A stretch of 14,446 nucleotides of DNA from Planctomycetota bacterium (lineage in GTDB: Bacteria; Planctomycetota; Phycisphaerae; WQYP01; JAJZKY01): contig JAJZKY010000031.1 of the NCBI GenBank assembly GCA_021803885.1, forward strand, positions 1 through 14,446. Direction: 5' to 3'. Of the stretch, positions 6,640 through 14,446 are shown piece after piece. Each line of letters starts with the position of its first letter. Position 1 is the stretch's first letter. Position numbers and translations under genes: made by a program. The notes below the pieces were generated by a model. That model saw only the letters and a program-made list of their open reading frames with translations, did not search any database and was not told the DNA's origin.

Positions 6640-8046
6640 ATGTCTGATTCATTGCCAATCTGTGTTGTCGGATCAGGTTATGTCGGTTTGGTCGCCGCAG
6701 CTTGTTTTGCCGAAATTGGGCATCATGTCGTCTGCGTGGATAGCGACGAATCGAGGATCGAGACCCTGCGTCACGGCGGTTTGCCCATCTTCGAGGCTGG
6801 TCTCTCCGAATTGCTTGCGCATCATCGCGAAAAGCGGGTCGCCTTTACGACCGACCTGCACCGTGGCGTTGAACGAAGCCTAGCAGTGTTTATCGCGGTG
6901 GGAACGCCACAGGGCGACGGTGGCGCTGCCGATCTGTCTTATGTGGAGAGCGTGGTCTCTGGGATCGCGCGCTCTATCCGCTCCTACAAAGTGATCGTCG
7001 AGAAAAGCACCGTTCCGGTCTACACCAGCGACCGGATCCGGCGCGTACTCTTCCGCCACGGATTGCAGAGTGATGACTTTGACGTGGTATCGAACCCCGA
7101 GTTTCTCCGCGAAGGCTCGGCGATCGCAGATTTCCTTCATCCCGATCGGATCGTCGTGGGAGTTCCCAACGAACGCGCTGCCAGCATACTGCGCCGCGTT
7201 TACGCGCCATTGACCAGCGGCGAATACTATGACCGCGCATACGCCTTTCCCGGCAAGTGCAGCGGCGCGTGTCCGGCTAAGCTGTTAGTAACCTCGCCGC
7301 AAAGTGCGGAACTGATCAAACACTCCTCCAATGCGTTTCTCGCACTGAAGATCTCGTTCATTAATGCAGTTGCCGATTTGGCAGAGAGGGTGGATGCGGA
7401 TGTTGATGAGATAGCAACCGCTATGGGCCTCGATCACCGCATTGGTTCTGCGTTTCTGCATGCCGGTCTGGGTTACGGAGGATCTTGTTTCCCCAAGGAT
7501 TTGGCGGCGTTCAATTGGGTAGCGCAGCAGGAGGGACTCAATTTCCGGCTGTTCCAGGAGATTCGTAACATCAACGAAGCGCAAAAGGACAATTTCCTCA
7601 AGAAAGTGCTTTCGGCGCTGTGGACCTTACGCGGAAAGCGGTTGGCCGCCCTCGGGCTGGCATTTAAAGGCGGCACCGACGACGTACGGGAGTCTCCGGC
7701 TATCGAGATTGTCCAGAAGCTTCTGGATGGCGGCGCGCTGGTAGCCGCGTACGATCCGGCGGCGAGCGAGAATGCTCGAAAGCTCTTACCCGAAGCACAG
7801 AACCTGCGCTATGCAGTAGATGTGTACGACGCGGCGCGGGGCGCAGATGCAATCCTGATTTTGACCGACTGGAAGGAATTCGGCGAAATTGACTTGGAAC
7901 GTCTGAAGGAACACGCACGTTTTCCGATCGTGATCGACGGTCGCAACGTTTATCCCGTCGAGCAGATGCGCCAAAATGGATTTACCTATTACAGCGTCGG
8001 GCGACCGCCCGGCTACCCTATCGAGGAGAAACAGTTCGCTGCATGA
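6640..8046 (+). CDS. ugd: UDP-glucose 6-dehydrogenase
   Basis: A 468-residue cytoplasmic enzyme that oxidises UDP-glucose twice with NAD+ to give UDP-glucuronate, a precursor for acidic polysaccharides. The N-terminal Rossmann loop is GSGYVG (11-16). Family blocks follow: VGTPQGDGG (88-95), EKSTVP (121-126), SNPEFLREGSA (151-161), SAELIKHSSNAFLALKISF (222-240), and the active-site segment GYGGSCFPKDL with catalytic C283. Then come LAFKGGTDDVRESPA (340-354) and DGRN (433-436). Compared with standard enzymes there is an insertion of roughly a dozen residues around 200-218 (AFPGKCSGACPAKLL) before the central helix. ATG 6640 is chosen because AAGGGGGAT (6628-6636) precedes it and the Rossmann strand begins at once; the upstream extension to 6547 has neither. 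It is probably co-regulated with the epimerase 199 bp upstream. Confidence 0.95.
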   Translation: MSDSLPICVVGSGYVGLVAAACFAEIGHHVVCVDSDESRIETLRHGGLPIFEAGLSELLAHHREKRVAFTTDLHRGVERSLAVFIAVGTPQGDGGAADLSYVESVVSGIARSIRSYKVIVEKSTVPVYTSDRIRRVLFRHGLQSDDFDVVSNPEFLREGSAIADFLHPDRIVVGVPNERAASILRRVYAPLTSGEYYDRAYAFPGKCSGACPAKLLVTSPQSAELIKHSSNAFLALKISFINAVADLAERVDADVDEIATAMGLDHRIGSAFLHAGLGYGGSCFPKDLAAFNWVAQQEGLNFRLFQEIRNINEAQKDNFLKKVLSALWTLRGKRLAALGLAFKGGTDDVRESPAIEIVQKLLDGGALVAAYDPAASENARKLLPEAQNLRYAVDVYDAARGADAILILTDWKEFGEIDLERLKEHARFPIVIDGRNVYPVEQMRQNGFTYYSVGRPPGYPIEEKQFAA

Positions 8047-8968
8047 GCAGCGTAGCGAGATTCTCGTCTCCCCGTCAGCAAGACTGCGAACAGGAGTTAC
8101 ATCCAGCGTTCTGCAATCGCCGTCTGGACTCTGGTCCGTAATGTGGGATAGCTGTCGCGCGGAATGCCAGGCGAATTCCATGCTGGCAGAGAAGAGATCC
8201 ACCGCTAGCGACGGAGCGTGGATGGGCAAGATTGAGATGTTCACGCCAGAGTATGCCGCAAGCATTCTGCGGCCGATCAAAGCAGCAATCTCGATGAGTA
8301 TATTTGTTGAGCATACCTAAGTTAAATTGGGCGTCAGATCTAGGGATTGGCGCGAGCACGGCAGGTAATTCAGCACGAGACGGGCGCGGTGAAGTCGGGC
8401 GCGGCGGGTTTGGATCACACTGAGCAGTGCGCCTTACGTGCATGCTCCGCTCAGCTCTCGGTTGCTTAACCCGCACCTTGCCGACCGCATCGAACGCTGC
8501 CCCTTACGATTCCCACCCCAGCAAGAAGAGGCCGCTCGCTCGGGACCCCGGATGCACTTGGCCAACTGGCAGCACCTGGCTGTGGCCCAGGTGCGGACCG
8601 CCCAGTCGCCGCTTCTTCCGCCCCGCCAAGTGCCTCGCATGCAGGTTTACTCTTGGTCCCACTATTTGCCAAGAGCAGACGCCGCCTACTTTCTCACGAC
8701 AAACAAATATCATCTTCTCCGGGGAAATTGCCCCCTGCGGTTACGTCTGCATCATCGAGCACGCCCAAACCAAGCCATCCACTTCCGCACATCTTTGCCG
8801 CCCACAACCCGCGAACCAGCCTGAAAAGGCCAAGCTATTGACTGGCAACCTCATGCCGCTTGTCCGCATCTAGGTTTTCAACGCGGGCCAGCTTGAAGTG
8901 GCGAGGTCGTCTCCGCACATTCCCTCTAAAGCCGGTTACGATTCATTTAAGAGGTCGTCCAATCGCTT
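8047..8968. other. Gene-poor region, about 920 bp
   Basis: No gene is supported. Frames open on both strands (such as 8427-8873 plus and 8280-7786 minus, the latter running into the dehydrogenase gene in antisense) carry no family motif that I recognise and no convincing ribosome site. Structure seen: an 8-bp stem GCACCTGG/CCAGGTGC at 8572-8579 and 8587-8594, and a direct repeat GAGGTCGTC at 8903-8911 and 8951-8959 just before the next gene. The stretch may contain a decayed gene too diverged to name. Confidence 0.4.
8903..8959 (+). promoter_or_regulatory. Direct 9-bp repeat upstream of the carboxypeptidase-regulatory-like gene
   Basis: GAGGTCGTC occurs at 8903-8911 and again at 8951-8959, with start-to-start spacing of 48 bp, ending 9 bp before the ATG at 8969. 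Direct repeats placed like this can be regulator binding sites, but chance recurrence is quite possible and no promoter boxes are clear between them. Confidence 0.2.
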
Positions 8969-10081
8969 ATGACTCTTCCCCGGCTGTTGTTTTATGGCTT
9001 CCTAGCAGCCTCATGCCAGATTTCCGCCCAGAGCCAGAGGTGGCCGCAAGATCAGCACCTTACGGCGGAGCCGGGAGCGTCGGAGCTAGCTCTCACTCCA
9101 GCCAGACAGGAACCCGCATTGCCAACGCAGCAGGATTCGTCTGTTGTGCCTGGGCAAGGTGCCAATCAGGAAACTGTCGCCCAGGAGCTTGGTTCCATTT
9201 CCGGCACAGTCCTGGACATGAACAACAATCCCATCCAGAGCGCGCCGGTCGTTCTTCAAGGACTTGATCCGGATGATCGCAGCACAGTAGAGTCCGATCA
9301 ATCCGGATCCTATGAATTCCGCGATGTTCCTCCCGGAAAGCCTTATCACGTGATCGTCACCGTCGATGGTTTTCGGGAATGGACATCGCCATTCGTCATT
9401 TTGAATCCTGGCCAAGCCCTGGTTCTGACGGGCAGCAAGCTGCAGCTCGAAGAAGTGGTAACCTCAATTACTGTATCGCCAAAAACAAATGAAGAGATCG
9501 CCACTAAAGAGGTCAATGTCGAGGAGAAACAGCGTGTCCTGGGCGTCGTTCCCAACTTCTTCGAGGTCTATCAACACAATCCGGCTCCGCTGACCGCAAA
9601 GCTGAAGTACAGCCTTTCCTTCAAGGTTGTCAGCGATCCTTTTACCTTTGCCAGTATGGTCGTTCTGGCGGCGCCGCTTGAGGCACGAGGCACTCCCCGC
9701 TACGGAGATGGCTGGAAGGGATTCGGACAGCGAGTTGGCGCCAGCTATGCGAACCAGTTTACAGACATCATGCTTGGCGGGGCCGTCTTGCCATCGCTCT
9801 TGCACCAGGATCCCCGCTATTATTATCAAGGAACAGGCACTGCGATGTCGCGGGCGCTTCACGCGCTCTCGAATCCATTCATCACCATGGGAGACGATGG
9901 ACACCTGCAGCCCAATATCTCGAGTCTTGGAGGCGATCTGGCCTCAGCCGCTCTTTCCAATGCCTACTACCCGGAATCGAGTGAGGGCACGAGTTTGGTT
10001 TTTGAGAATTTTGCCACCAACGTCGGCGTGCATATGGCTGTCCGTTTGTTGCAGGAGTTCGCTTTTCGTCCTCAGAGATGA
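8969..10081 (+). CDS. Secreted carboxypeptidase-regulatory-like domain protein
   Basis: A 370-residue exported protein of unknown function. Residues 1 to about 21 are a short signal peptide (MTLPRLLFYGFLAASCQISA); cleavage after SA is likely, though C16 in LAASC could instead be a lipidation site. A low-complexity Pro/Gln/Ala linker runs to about 72. Residues about 76-165 are a carboxypeptidase-regulatory-like (CNA-B/transthyretin type) beta-sandwich: SISGTVLDMNNNPI, then SDQSGSYEFRDVPPGKPYHV. The C-terminal domain, about 188-370, has VLGVVPNFFEVY, RVGASYANQFTDIMLGGAVL and LLHQDPRYYYQGTG. I associate that block with uncharacterised acidobacterial proteins. The start is fixed by the signal peptide; the ribosome site is weak (AGAGG about 14 nt upstream). 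It ends 72 bp before the radical SAM gene, so the two could be co-transcribed. Confidence 0.82.
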   Translation: MTLPRLLFYGFLAASCQISAQSQRWPQDQHLTAEPGASELALTPARQEPALPTQQDSSVVPGQGANQETVAQELGSISGTVLDMNNNPIQSAPVVLQGLDPDDRSTVESDQSGSYEFRDVPPGKPYHVIVTVDGFREWTSPFVILNPGQALVLTGSKLQLEEVVTSITVSPKTNEEIATKEVNVEEKQRVLGVVPNFFEVYQHNPAPLTAKLKYSLSFKVVSDPFTFASMVVLAAPLEARGTPRYGDGWKGFGQRVGASYANQFTDIMLGGAVLPSLLHQDPRYYYQGTGTAMSRALHALSNPFITMGDDGHLQPNISSLGGDLASAALSNAYYPESSEGTSLVFENFATNVGVHMAVRLLQEFAFRPQR

Positions 10082-10153
10082 ATGCTGATCGTGAGAAATA
10101 GAGACCAATTTGAGTCGGCAATTTTAAGCGCATTGTCGGCCCGGTGAGGAAAA

Positions 10154-11299
10154 ATGACCACGTTGAACTCAGCCCCATCGCCGATGATTCGGTTCAAGCG
10201 CGCTTCCAGGCGCTGGAGCCGCCTATACCGAGAGACACGAATGGTGGCCCTAGCCCTCAAGTCGGTGCGTCATCCGGTCTTTGCGCATGTCGTCGTGACA
10301 CGGCGCTGCAATCTGGCCTGTACTTACTGCAGCGAGTTCGACACCTTTTCTAAGCCTGTGCCCACAGAGGAAATGCTTTACCGCATTGACCTGCTGGCCA
10401 AACTCGGCACCACGGCTGTTACGCTGACCGGCGGCGAAACGCTTCTCCATCCGGACCTCGAAAAGATCATTGCGCACATCCGCCAGCACGGCATGGTAGC
10501 CCTCATGATCACGAACGGGTACCTGCTCTCTGTGGACCGCATTCGATCACTGAACCAGGCCGGAATTGACCGCCTCCAGATCAGCATTGACAATGTGAAC
10601 CCCGACGACGTGTCGAAAAAGAGCCTGAAGGTGCTGGACCAGAAGCTGCGCTGGCTGGCCCAGTACGCGGAGTTTGCGGTGCACATTCACTCGGTGGTAG
10701 GCGCCGGTACGACGCGCCCCGATGATGCGCTCACGATCGCGCGCCGCGCCACGGAGTTGGGACTGGGCAGCAGCGCCGGCATCGTGCATGACCCCACCGG
10801 GAAGATGCAGGCCCTCGATCAGCGCTCAAAAGAGGTCCTGAAGGAGATCGAAAGTTTTTCCAAACCGTTGTTCTCTTTTGCGCGTCACAACCCCTGGAGG
10901 CGCAATCTCATCGAAGGGATGCCCAACCAGTGGCACTGCCCGGCCGGCGGCCGCCATCTCTACATCTGCGAGAACGGCCTTGTGCATTACTGCATGGCGC
11001 AGAGAGGGTACCCGGCGATTCCTTTGGAACGCTACACACAAGAAGACGTTGACCGCGAGCGCAAGGCGCCGAAATCCTGTGCGCCGTACTGCACGATCTT
11101 CTGTATCCATCGTGTGGCGCTTGTGGACAAAATCCGCGAGAACCCGCACGAGGCCCTCGTGCAGTTGTTTCCGGCCGGGGGTGGGGATGGGACAGAACCT
11201 AAGGTTCCGTTGCCCGTGCGTGCGCTTACTGCGGCCTTTGCTCCCGAGCACACGAGTGTTCTGCGTAAGGTGGCGCTCCGCGTCTTGAATATTCATTGA
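10154..11299 (+). CDS. Radical SAM protein with cysteine-rich C-terminal domain
   Basis: A 381-residue radical S-adenosylmethionine enzyme. The cluster-binding motif CNLACTYC (C52, C56, C59) sits on the first strand after TRR, followed by the SAM-binding TGGETLLHP (92-100), MITNGYLL (118-125) and LQISIDN (141-147), all standard. The C-terminal third has six more cysteines: HCPAGGRHLYIC (C262, C272), C280, and CAPYCTIFC (C309, C313, C317). This suggests one or two auxiliary iron-sulfur clusters, as in SPASM or twitch domains. Proteins of that kind modify peptides or small metabolites; the substrate here is unknown and I see no precursor-peptide gene beside it. ATG 10154 is preceded by GGTGAGG at a good distance. 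It is convergent with the sulfolipid operon, with a 60-bp gap that lacks a T-rich terminator. Confidence 0.88.
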   Translation: MTTLNSAPSPMIRFKRASRRWSRLYRETRMVALALKSVRHPVFAHVVVTRRCNLACTYCSEFDTFSKPVPTEEMLYRIDLLAKLGTTAVTLTGGETLLHPDLEKIIAHIRQHGMVALMITNGYLLSVDRIRSLNQAGIDRLQISIDNVNPDDVSKKSLKVLDQKLRWLAQYAEFAVHIHSVVGAGTTRPDDALTIARRATELGLGSSAGIVHDPTGKMQALDQRSKEVLKEIESFSKPLFSFARHNPWRRNLIEGMPNQWHCPAGGRHLYICENGLVHYCMAQRGYPAIPLERYTQEDVDRERKAPKSCAPYCTIFCIHRVALVDKIRENPHEALVQLFPAGGGDGTEPKVPLPVRALTAAFAPEHTSVLRKVALRVLNIH

Positions 11300-11359
11300 T
11301 GGAGGGCATCTGGTGGGTAGCCCATCCTGCCACGCTCCGGCTGCCAGGCGCCACAAGAC

Positions 11360-12439
11360 TTAAGGCTCCAACGAACGCGGCATTTGTGGCCTCTCATCCA
11401 GGTCGATGTCCTCGGTTGCGTGTTCGCTCTCCGCCGTAACCTTGCGCAAGCTGATGCCTTCCACCTGGGCCCAGATCAGGCCGGCAGGTACCGGGCTGAG
11501 AAGAGTAACAAACAAAAGAGTAGCCGACCACGCGGTGGATACGGAAGCTGGCACGCGGAGAAGCGCCGACATTCCTGCTGCGACAATCCCTATCTGTGAA
11601 AACCAGCCGAGAATCGGCAACTGAATGAAGCTGGCGCCGCTGCTGATAGCCAGCAGCGGAATGCACTGCCAGAAGTTGATTGTCGAGAGCTGCCGGTCGG
11701 CGATGAAGGCGCGCGCTGTTTCGAAGTAGGCCATGGCCATCAGTCCCCAAAGACCTGCGGAGAGGGCAACGGCCACCACAAAGTCGGAGAAGGAGCGCAT
11801 GGCGCCAAGCCCTGCGTGGAAAGTGCGCAACTTGTGCCCCGCAGCCAGGCCAAATTTCTTTGACATCGGCGTGAAGATGCGCTCGAAGAACGAAGCTACT
11901 GCTTCGCCGGCCAGCCGCAGCGCGAACAAGAAGACTGTGCCGATGAGAGTGGCTGACAATGCCACAAGCGCGGCATTCCGCAGAAACTCAGAATGCAGAT
12001 GGGAGAGGAAAATTGCACTGCCGAACAGAAGCGCCAGCAATCCAAAGTCAAACAGGCGCTCCATAACATACACGGCAATCTGCAAGGTCAGGGGAAGGCC
12101 GGTCTTCCTCGACGTTAGATAAGGACGGGTCAGATCGGCCACGCGGCCAAAGAGCCCTACCGCGGCGAATCCCATGATCTGCGCGCCCAGAAGGGGAAAG
12201 AACGAGACCTTTCGGCTATGGCGCAGAAGCCACACCCAACGGATTGATCGGACGATATAGCATGCATACATGTATGCGACGGCGAGAGCGATCTTGCGCC
12301 AGTCGGCAAGCGCAAGTTGTGAGCGGAAGAGTCCAAAGTCAAAGTGAATCCTGTTGCGGCTCAGCGCCAGCAAAGCAGCCAGCAAGACGAGCACGGCTAG
12401 GCCCGTTATCCATCGATGTCTCTTTAAGCCGTCTCCCAT
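11360..12439 (-). CDS. UPF0104 / lysylphosphatidylglycerol synthase transmembrane-type protein
   Basis: A 359-residue integral inner-membrane protein with about 8 hydrophobic segments (roughly 11-27, 50-64, 84-100, 120-145, 155-174, 220-240, 258-275, 282-325). The family signature GRVADLTRPYL (98-108) lies between helices and matches the GR-x-D-x-RP pattern of the LPG_synthase_TM / UPF0104 group. The soluble lysine-transfer domain of MprF is absent, so it is not a complete lysylphosphatidylglycerol synthase. Stand-alone members are often called flippase-like or are linked to glycolipid and polysaccharide work; function is not established. The C-terminal tail (about 330-359) is charged and cytoplasmic. 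It follows the SQD2-like glycosyltransferase by 57 bp on the same strand, so a role in sulfolipid handling is an inference from position. The ribosome site (AAGAGA, about 8 nt away) is weak. Confidence 0.85.
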   Translation of the reverse strand: MGDGLKRHRWITGLAVLVLLAALLALSRNRIHFDFGLFRSQLALADWRKIALAVAYMYACYIVRSIRWVWLLRHSRKVSFFPLLGAQIMGFAAVGLFGRVADLTRPYLTSRKTGLPLTLQIAVYVMERLFDFGLLALLFGSAIFLSHLHSEFLRNAALVALSATLIGTVFLFALRLAGEAVASFFERIFTPMSKKFGLAAGHKLRTFHAGLGAMRSFSDFVVAVALSAGLWGLMAMAYFETARAFIADRQLSTINFWQCIPLLAISSGASFIQLPILGWFSQIGIVAAGMSALLRVPASVSTAWSATLLFVTLLSPVPAGLIWAQVEGISLRKVTAESEHATEDIDLDERPQMPRSLEP

Positions 12440-12496
12440 TCAGATCATCTCTTGATGCGGGTAATTGACGCACTCTTGCACGCAGGTGGAGGGGAA

Positions 12497-13804
12497 CTAT
12501 AGCGGATGACTTCCGTTGCTCTCTGCCGTTGCCCGGCTCAGACGGCGAAATGTGGCGCGCGAGATCTGCAATTCGTCGCAGATCGTTCCCACAGCGCTCT
12601 GCGGTGCTTCGCTGGCCGCAATCTGCTTTGCCAACTGGCTCTCTCGCACAAGCAGGTCACGATAATAGTTCTCCAATTGACGTGTGGCAGCGTTCCATCC
12701 CCAGAGCTCGGCGTCTGCCCGCGCCTGGCGGCTGATCGCAGCTCGGTAATCCGCATTAAACAGCAGGCGCTTTACCGCCTCAATGGCGCCTGACGGATTG
12801 TCGGGGTCGTAGAGATGGCCTGTTACACCGTCCTGCACAATATCGCCCGTCCCACCCGCTCGCGGTGTCACCACGGGGCAGCCTGCGGCCATGGCCTCCA
12901 GCAGGACCAACCCCAGCGTCTCAGTCCGCGAAGGCAGCATGAACGCATCCGCCGAGGCATAGACGGCAGCCAATTCCTCGCCCTCCAGAAATCCGGCAAA
13001 ATGCGTCTTCGTGCCCGCGAAGTGTTGCTCCAGCTTTCGGCGGTGCGGCCCGTCGCCCACCAGAGCAAGATGTATACCGGGCAGCGCCTCTAGCACCGTG
13101 CGGCAATATTCGATTTCCTTCTCGACCGAAAGCCGCCCAACGTAGACAAGCAGTTTCTCGGTGGGGTGGCCCTGCGTCAGACGATCGCGCATCGCGGCGG
13201 TTCCTCGCCGCGGGTGGAACATCTCCGTGTCCACGCCGCGACGCCAAAGTTGTACACGCCGGATGCCGTGCGCTTCCAGCTCCGCTTGCATGGCTTGGGA
13301 GGTGGCCAGCAGCAGGTCCGCGCGATTGTAGGCCTGGCGCATGCCCCACCACATGAGGGGCTCGAGGCGGCCCATGCCGTAATAATGCAAATACTTCGGC
13401 AGATGAGTGTGATAGGAGACAACCAACGGAACTTTTAGCGAAACACTCGAAAAGAATGCCGACACGCCCAGAATTGCGGGATTGATGGCGTGAATGAGAT
13501 CCGGCTCAAAGGAGCGCAGTGATGAGGCCAGATTCCGGTTCGGAATGGCCGCCTTGAGTTCGGGGTAGAGCGGAAATTTAAATCCGGGAACACCGTGCAC
13601 CGGTATTCCTTCAAACTGGTCCACTCCGCTCGGCGCGAACACCTGAATGGTGTGGCCACTGCGCCGCAGATGGCGCAGTGTGTGGCACAAGCGCGTGACA
13701 ATGCCGTCAATCTTTGGAAGAAACGTCTCGGTGATAATGGCAATACGCAGAAGCCGGCTTGCCTCGCCAGTCTCTTCGAGCACACACTGGGCGCCGGCTT
13801 CCAA
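12497..13804 (-). CDS. SQD2/SqdX-like glycosyltransferase (probable sulfoquinovosyltransferase)
   Basis: A 435-residue GT4 enzyme. It resembles plant SQD2 and cyanobacterial SqdX, which transfer sulfoquinovose from UDP-sulfoquinovose to diacylglycerol at the membrane. IAIITETFLPKIDGIVTRL (21-39) carries the glycine loop. PDLIHAINPAILG (101-113), VVSYHTHLPKY (128-138), LWRRGVDTEMFHP (186-198), YVGRLSVEKE (221-230) and the E-x7-E pair E295 and E303 (TETLGLVLLEAMAAG) follow. The TTG start at 13804 is supported by GGAGGT at 13815-13810, inside the end of the sqdB gene, 5 nt upstream; a GTG at 13783 is the alternative. Only 3 bp separate it from the sqdB stop, so translation is probably coupled. 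Residues about 388-435 go beyond the normal end and contain GTICDELQISRATFRRL, an HTH-like stretch. GT family is sure; acceptor and donor rest on similarity and the neighbour. Confidence 0.85.
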   Translation of the reverse strand: MEAGAQCVLEETGEASRLLRIAIITETFLPKIDGIVTRLCHTLRHLRRSGHTIQVFAPSGVDQFEGIPVHGVPGFKFPLYPELKAAIPNRNLASSLRSFEPDLIHAINPAILGVSAFFSSVSLKVPLVVSYHTHLPKYLHYYGMGRLEPLMWWGMRQAYNRADLLLATSQAMQAELEAHGIRRVQLWRRGVDTEMFHPRRGTAAMRDRLTQGHPTEKLLVYVGRLSVEKEIEYCRTVLEALPGIHLALVGDGPHRRKLEQHFAGTKTHFAGFLEGEELAAVYASADAFMLPSRTETLGLVLLEAMAAGCPVVTPRAGGTGDIVQDGVTGHLYDPDNPSGAIEAVKRLLFNADYRAAISRQARADAELWGWNAATRQLENYYRDLLVRESQLAKQIAASEAPQSAVGTICDELQISRATFRRLSRATAESNGSHPL

Positions 13805-13807
13805 CTT

Positions 13808-14446
<639 letters not shown>

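Noticed and set aside
7786..8280. Minus-strand frame of 164 codons
   Set aside because: Half of it is antisense to the UDP-glucose dehydrogenase gene; no motif recognised.
8427..8873. Two overlapping plus-strand frames of 128-148 codons
   Set aside because: Rich in Pro, Arg and Ser as expected for a chance frame in GC-rich DNA; no recognisable domain, and the overlap shows both cannot be real.
10154..11299. HpnH or PqqE as identity for the radical SAM protein
   Set aside because: The cysteine motif context and C-terminal cysteine pattern do not match HpnH as I know it, and no pqq genes or peptide are nearby.
11300..11359. Bidirectional terminator between convergent genes
   Set aside because: Only a 4-bp TGGG/CCCA stem is visible and there is no T-rich run on either strand.
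12497..13804. PimB/MgtA-like mannosyltransferase as an alternative identity
   Set aside because: Not excluded by motifs, but the SYHTH-L-P-Y and LWRRGVD-FHP blocks and direct linkage to sqdB favour SQD2/SqdX.

Overview
The window looks like an accessory, cell-envelope region of a bacterium, most likely an acidobacterium of the Terriglobia/Acidobacteriaceae type. Three things suggest this: a secreted carboxypeptidase-regulatory-like protein with a C-terminal domain I associate with that phylum, a beta-helix lipoprotein preceded by bacterial Ig-like repeats, and a UDP-glucose dehydrogenase variant with an internal insertion. This taxonomic call comes from family recognition, not from a marker gene.

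Layout. (1) 1-2200: a family-4 glycosyltransferase (282-1478, +) lies between transposase debris. An IS1595-type C-terminal remnant with an internal stop is at its 5' side. An IS5-type transposase pseudogene and a piece of a second IS5-family transposase are at its 3' side. (2) 2424-4424 (-): a large predicted surface lipoprotein with two Ig-like repeats, a right-handed beta-helix and a chitobiase C-terminal-like domain. (3) 4429-5450: about 1 kb with no convincing gene but several short hairpins and a REP-like inverted pair. (4) 5451-8046 (+): a GDP-mannose 3,5-epimerase-like enzyme followed by UDP-glucose 6-dehydrogenase, both making nucleotide sugars for surface polysaccharide. (5) 8047-8968: another gene-poor stretch. 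(6) 8969-11299 (+): the secreted carboxypeptidase-regulatory-like protein, then a radical SAM protein with extra C-terminal cysteines. (7) 11360-14446 (-): an apparent operon read right to left: UDP-sulfoquinovose synthase (sqdB/SQD1, cut by the window edge), an SQD2/SqdX-like glycosyltransferase, and a UPF0104/lysylphosphatidylglycerol-synthase-type membrane protein.

How the genes fit together. The minus-strand module at the right end is best read as sulfolipid (sulfoquinovosyl diacylglycerol) synthesis. SqdB makes UDP-sulfoquinovose and the glycosyltransferase moves it to diacylglycerol. The membrane protein is an unassigned third partner. The epimerase, the dehydrogenase and the first glycosyltransferase fit exopolysaccharide or LPS-type synthesis. 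The radical SAM protein is convergent with the sulfolipid operon and its substrate is unknown.

Most worth a second look: the sulfolipid module with its UPF0104 partner, the HTH-like tail on its glycosyltransferase, the orphan radical SAM protein, the bacterial GDP-mannose 3,5-epimerase paired with UDP-glucose dehydrogenase, and the overlapping hairpins between those two genes.
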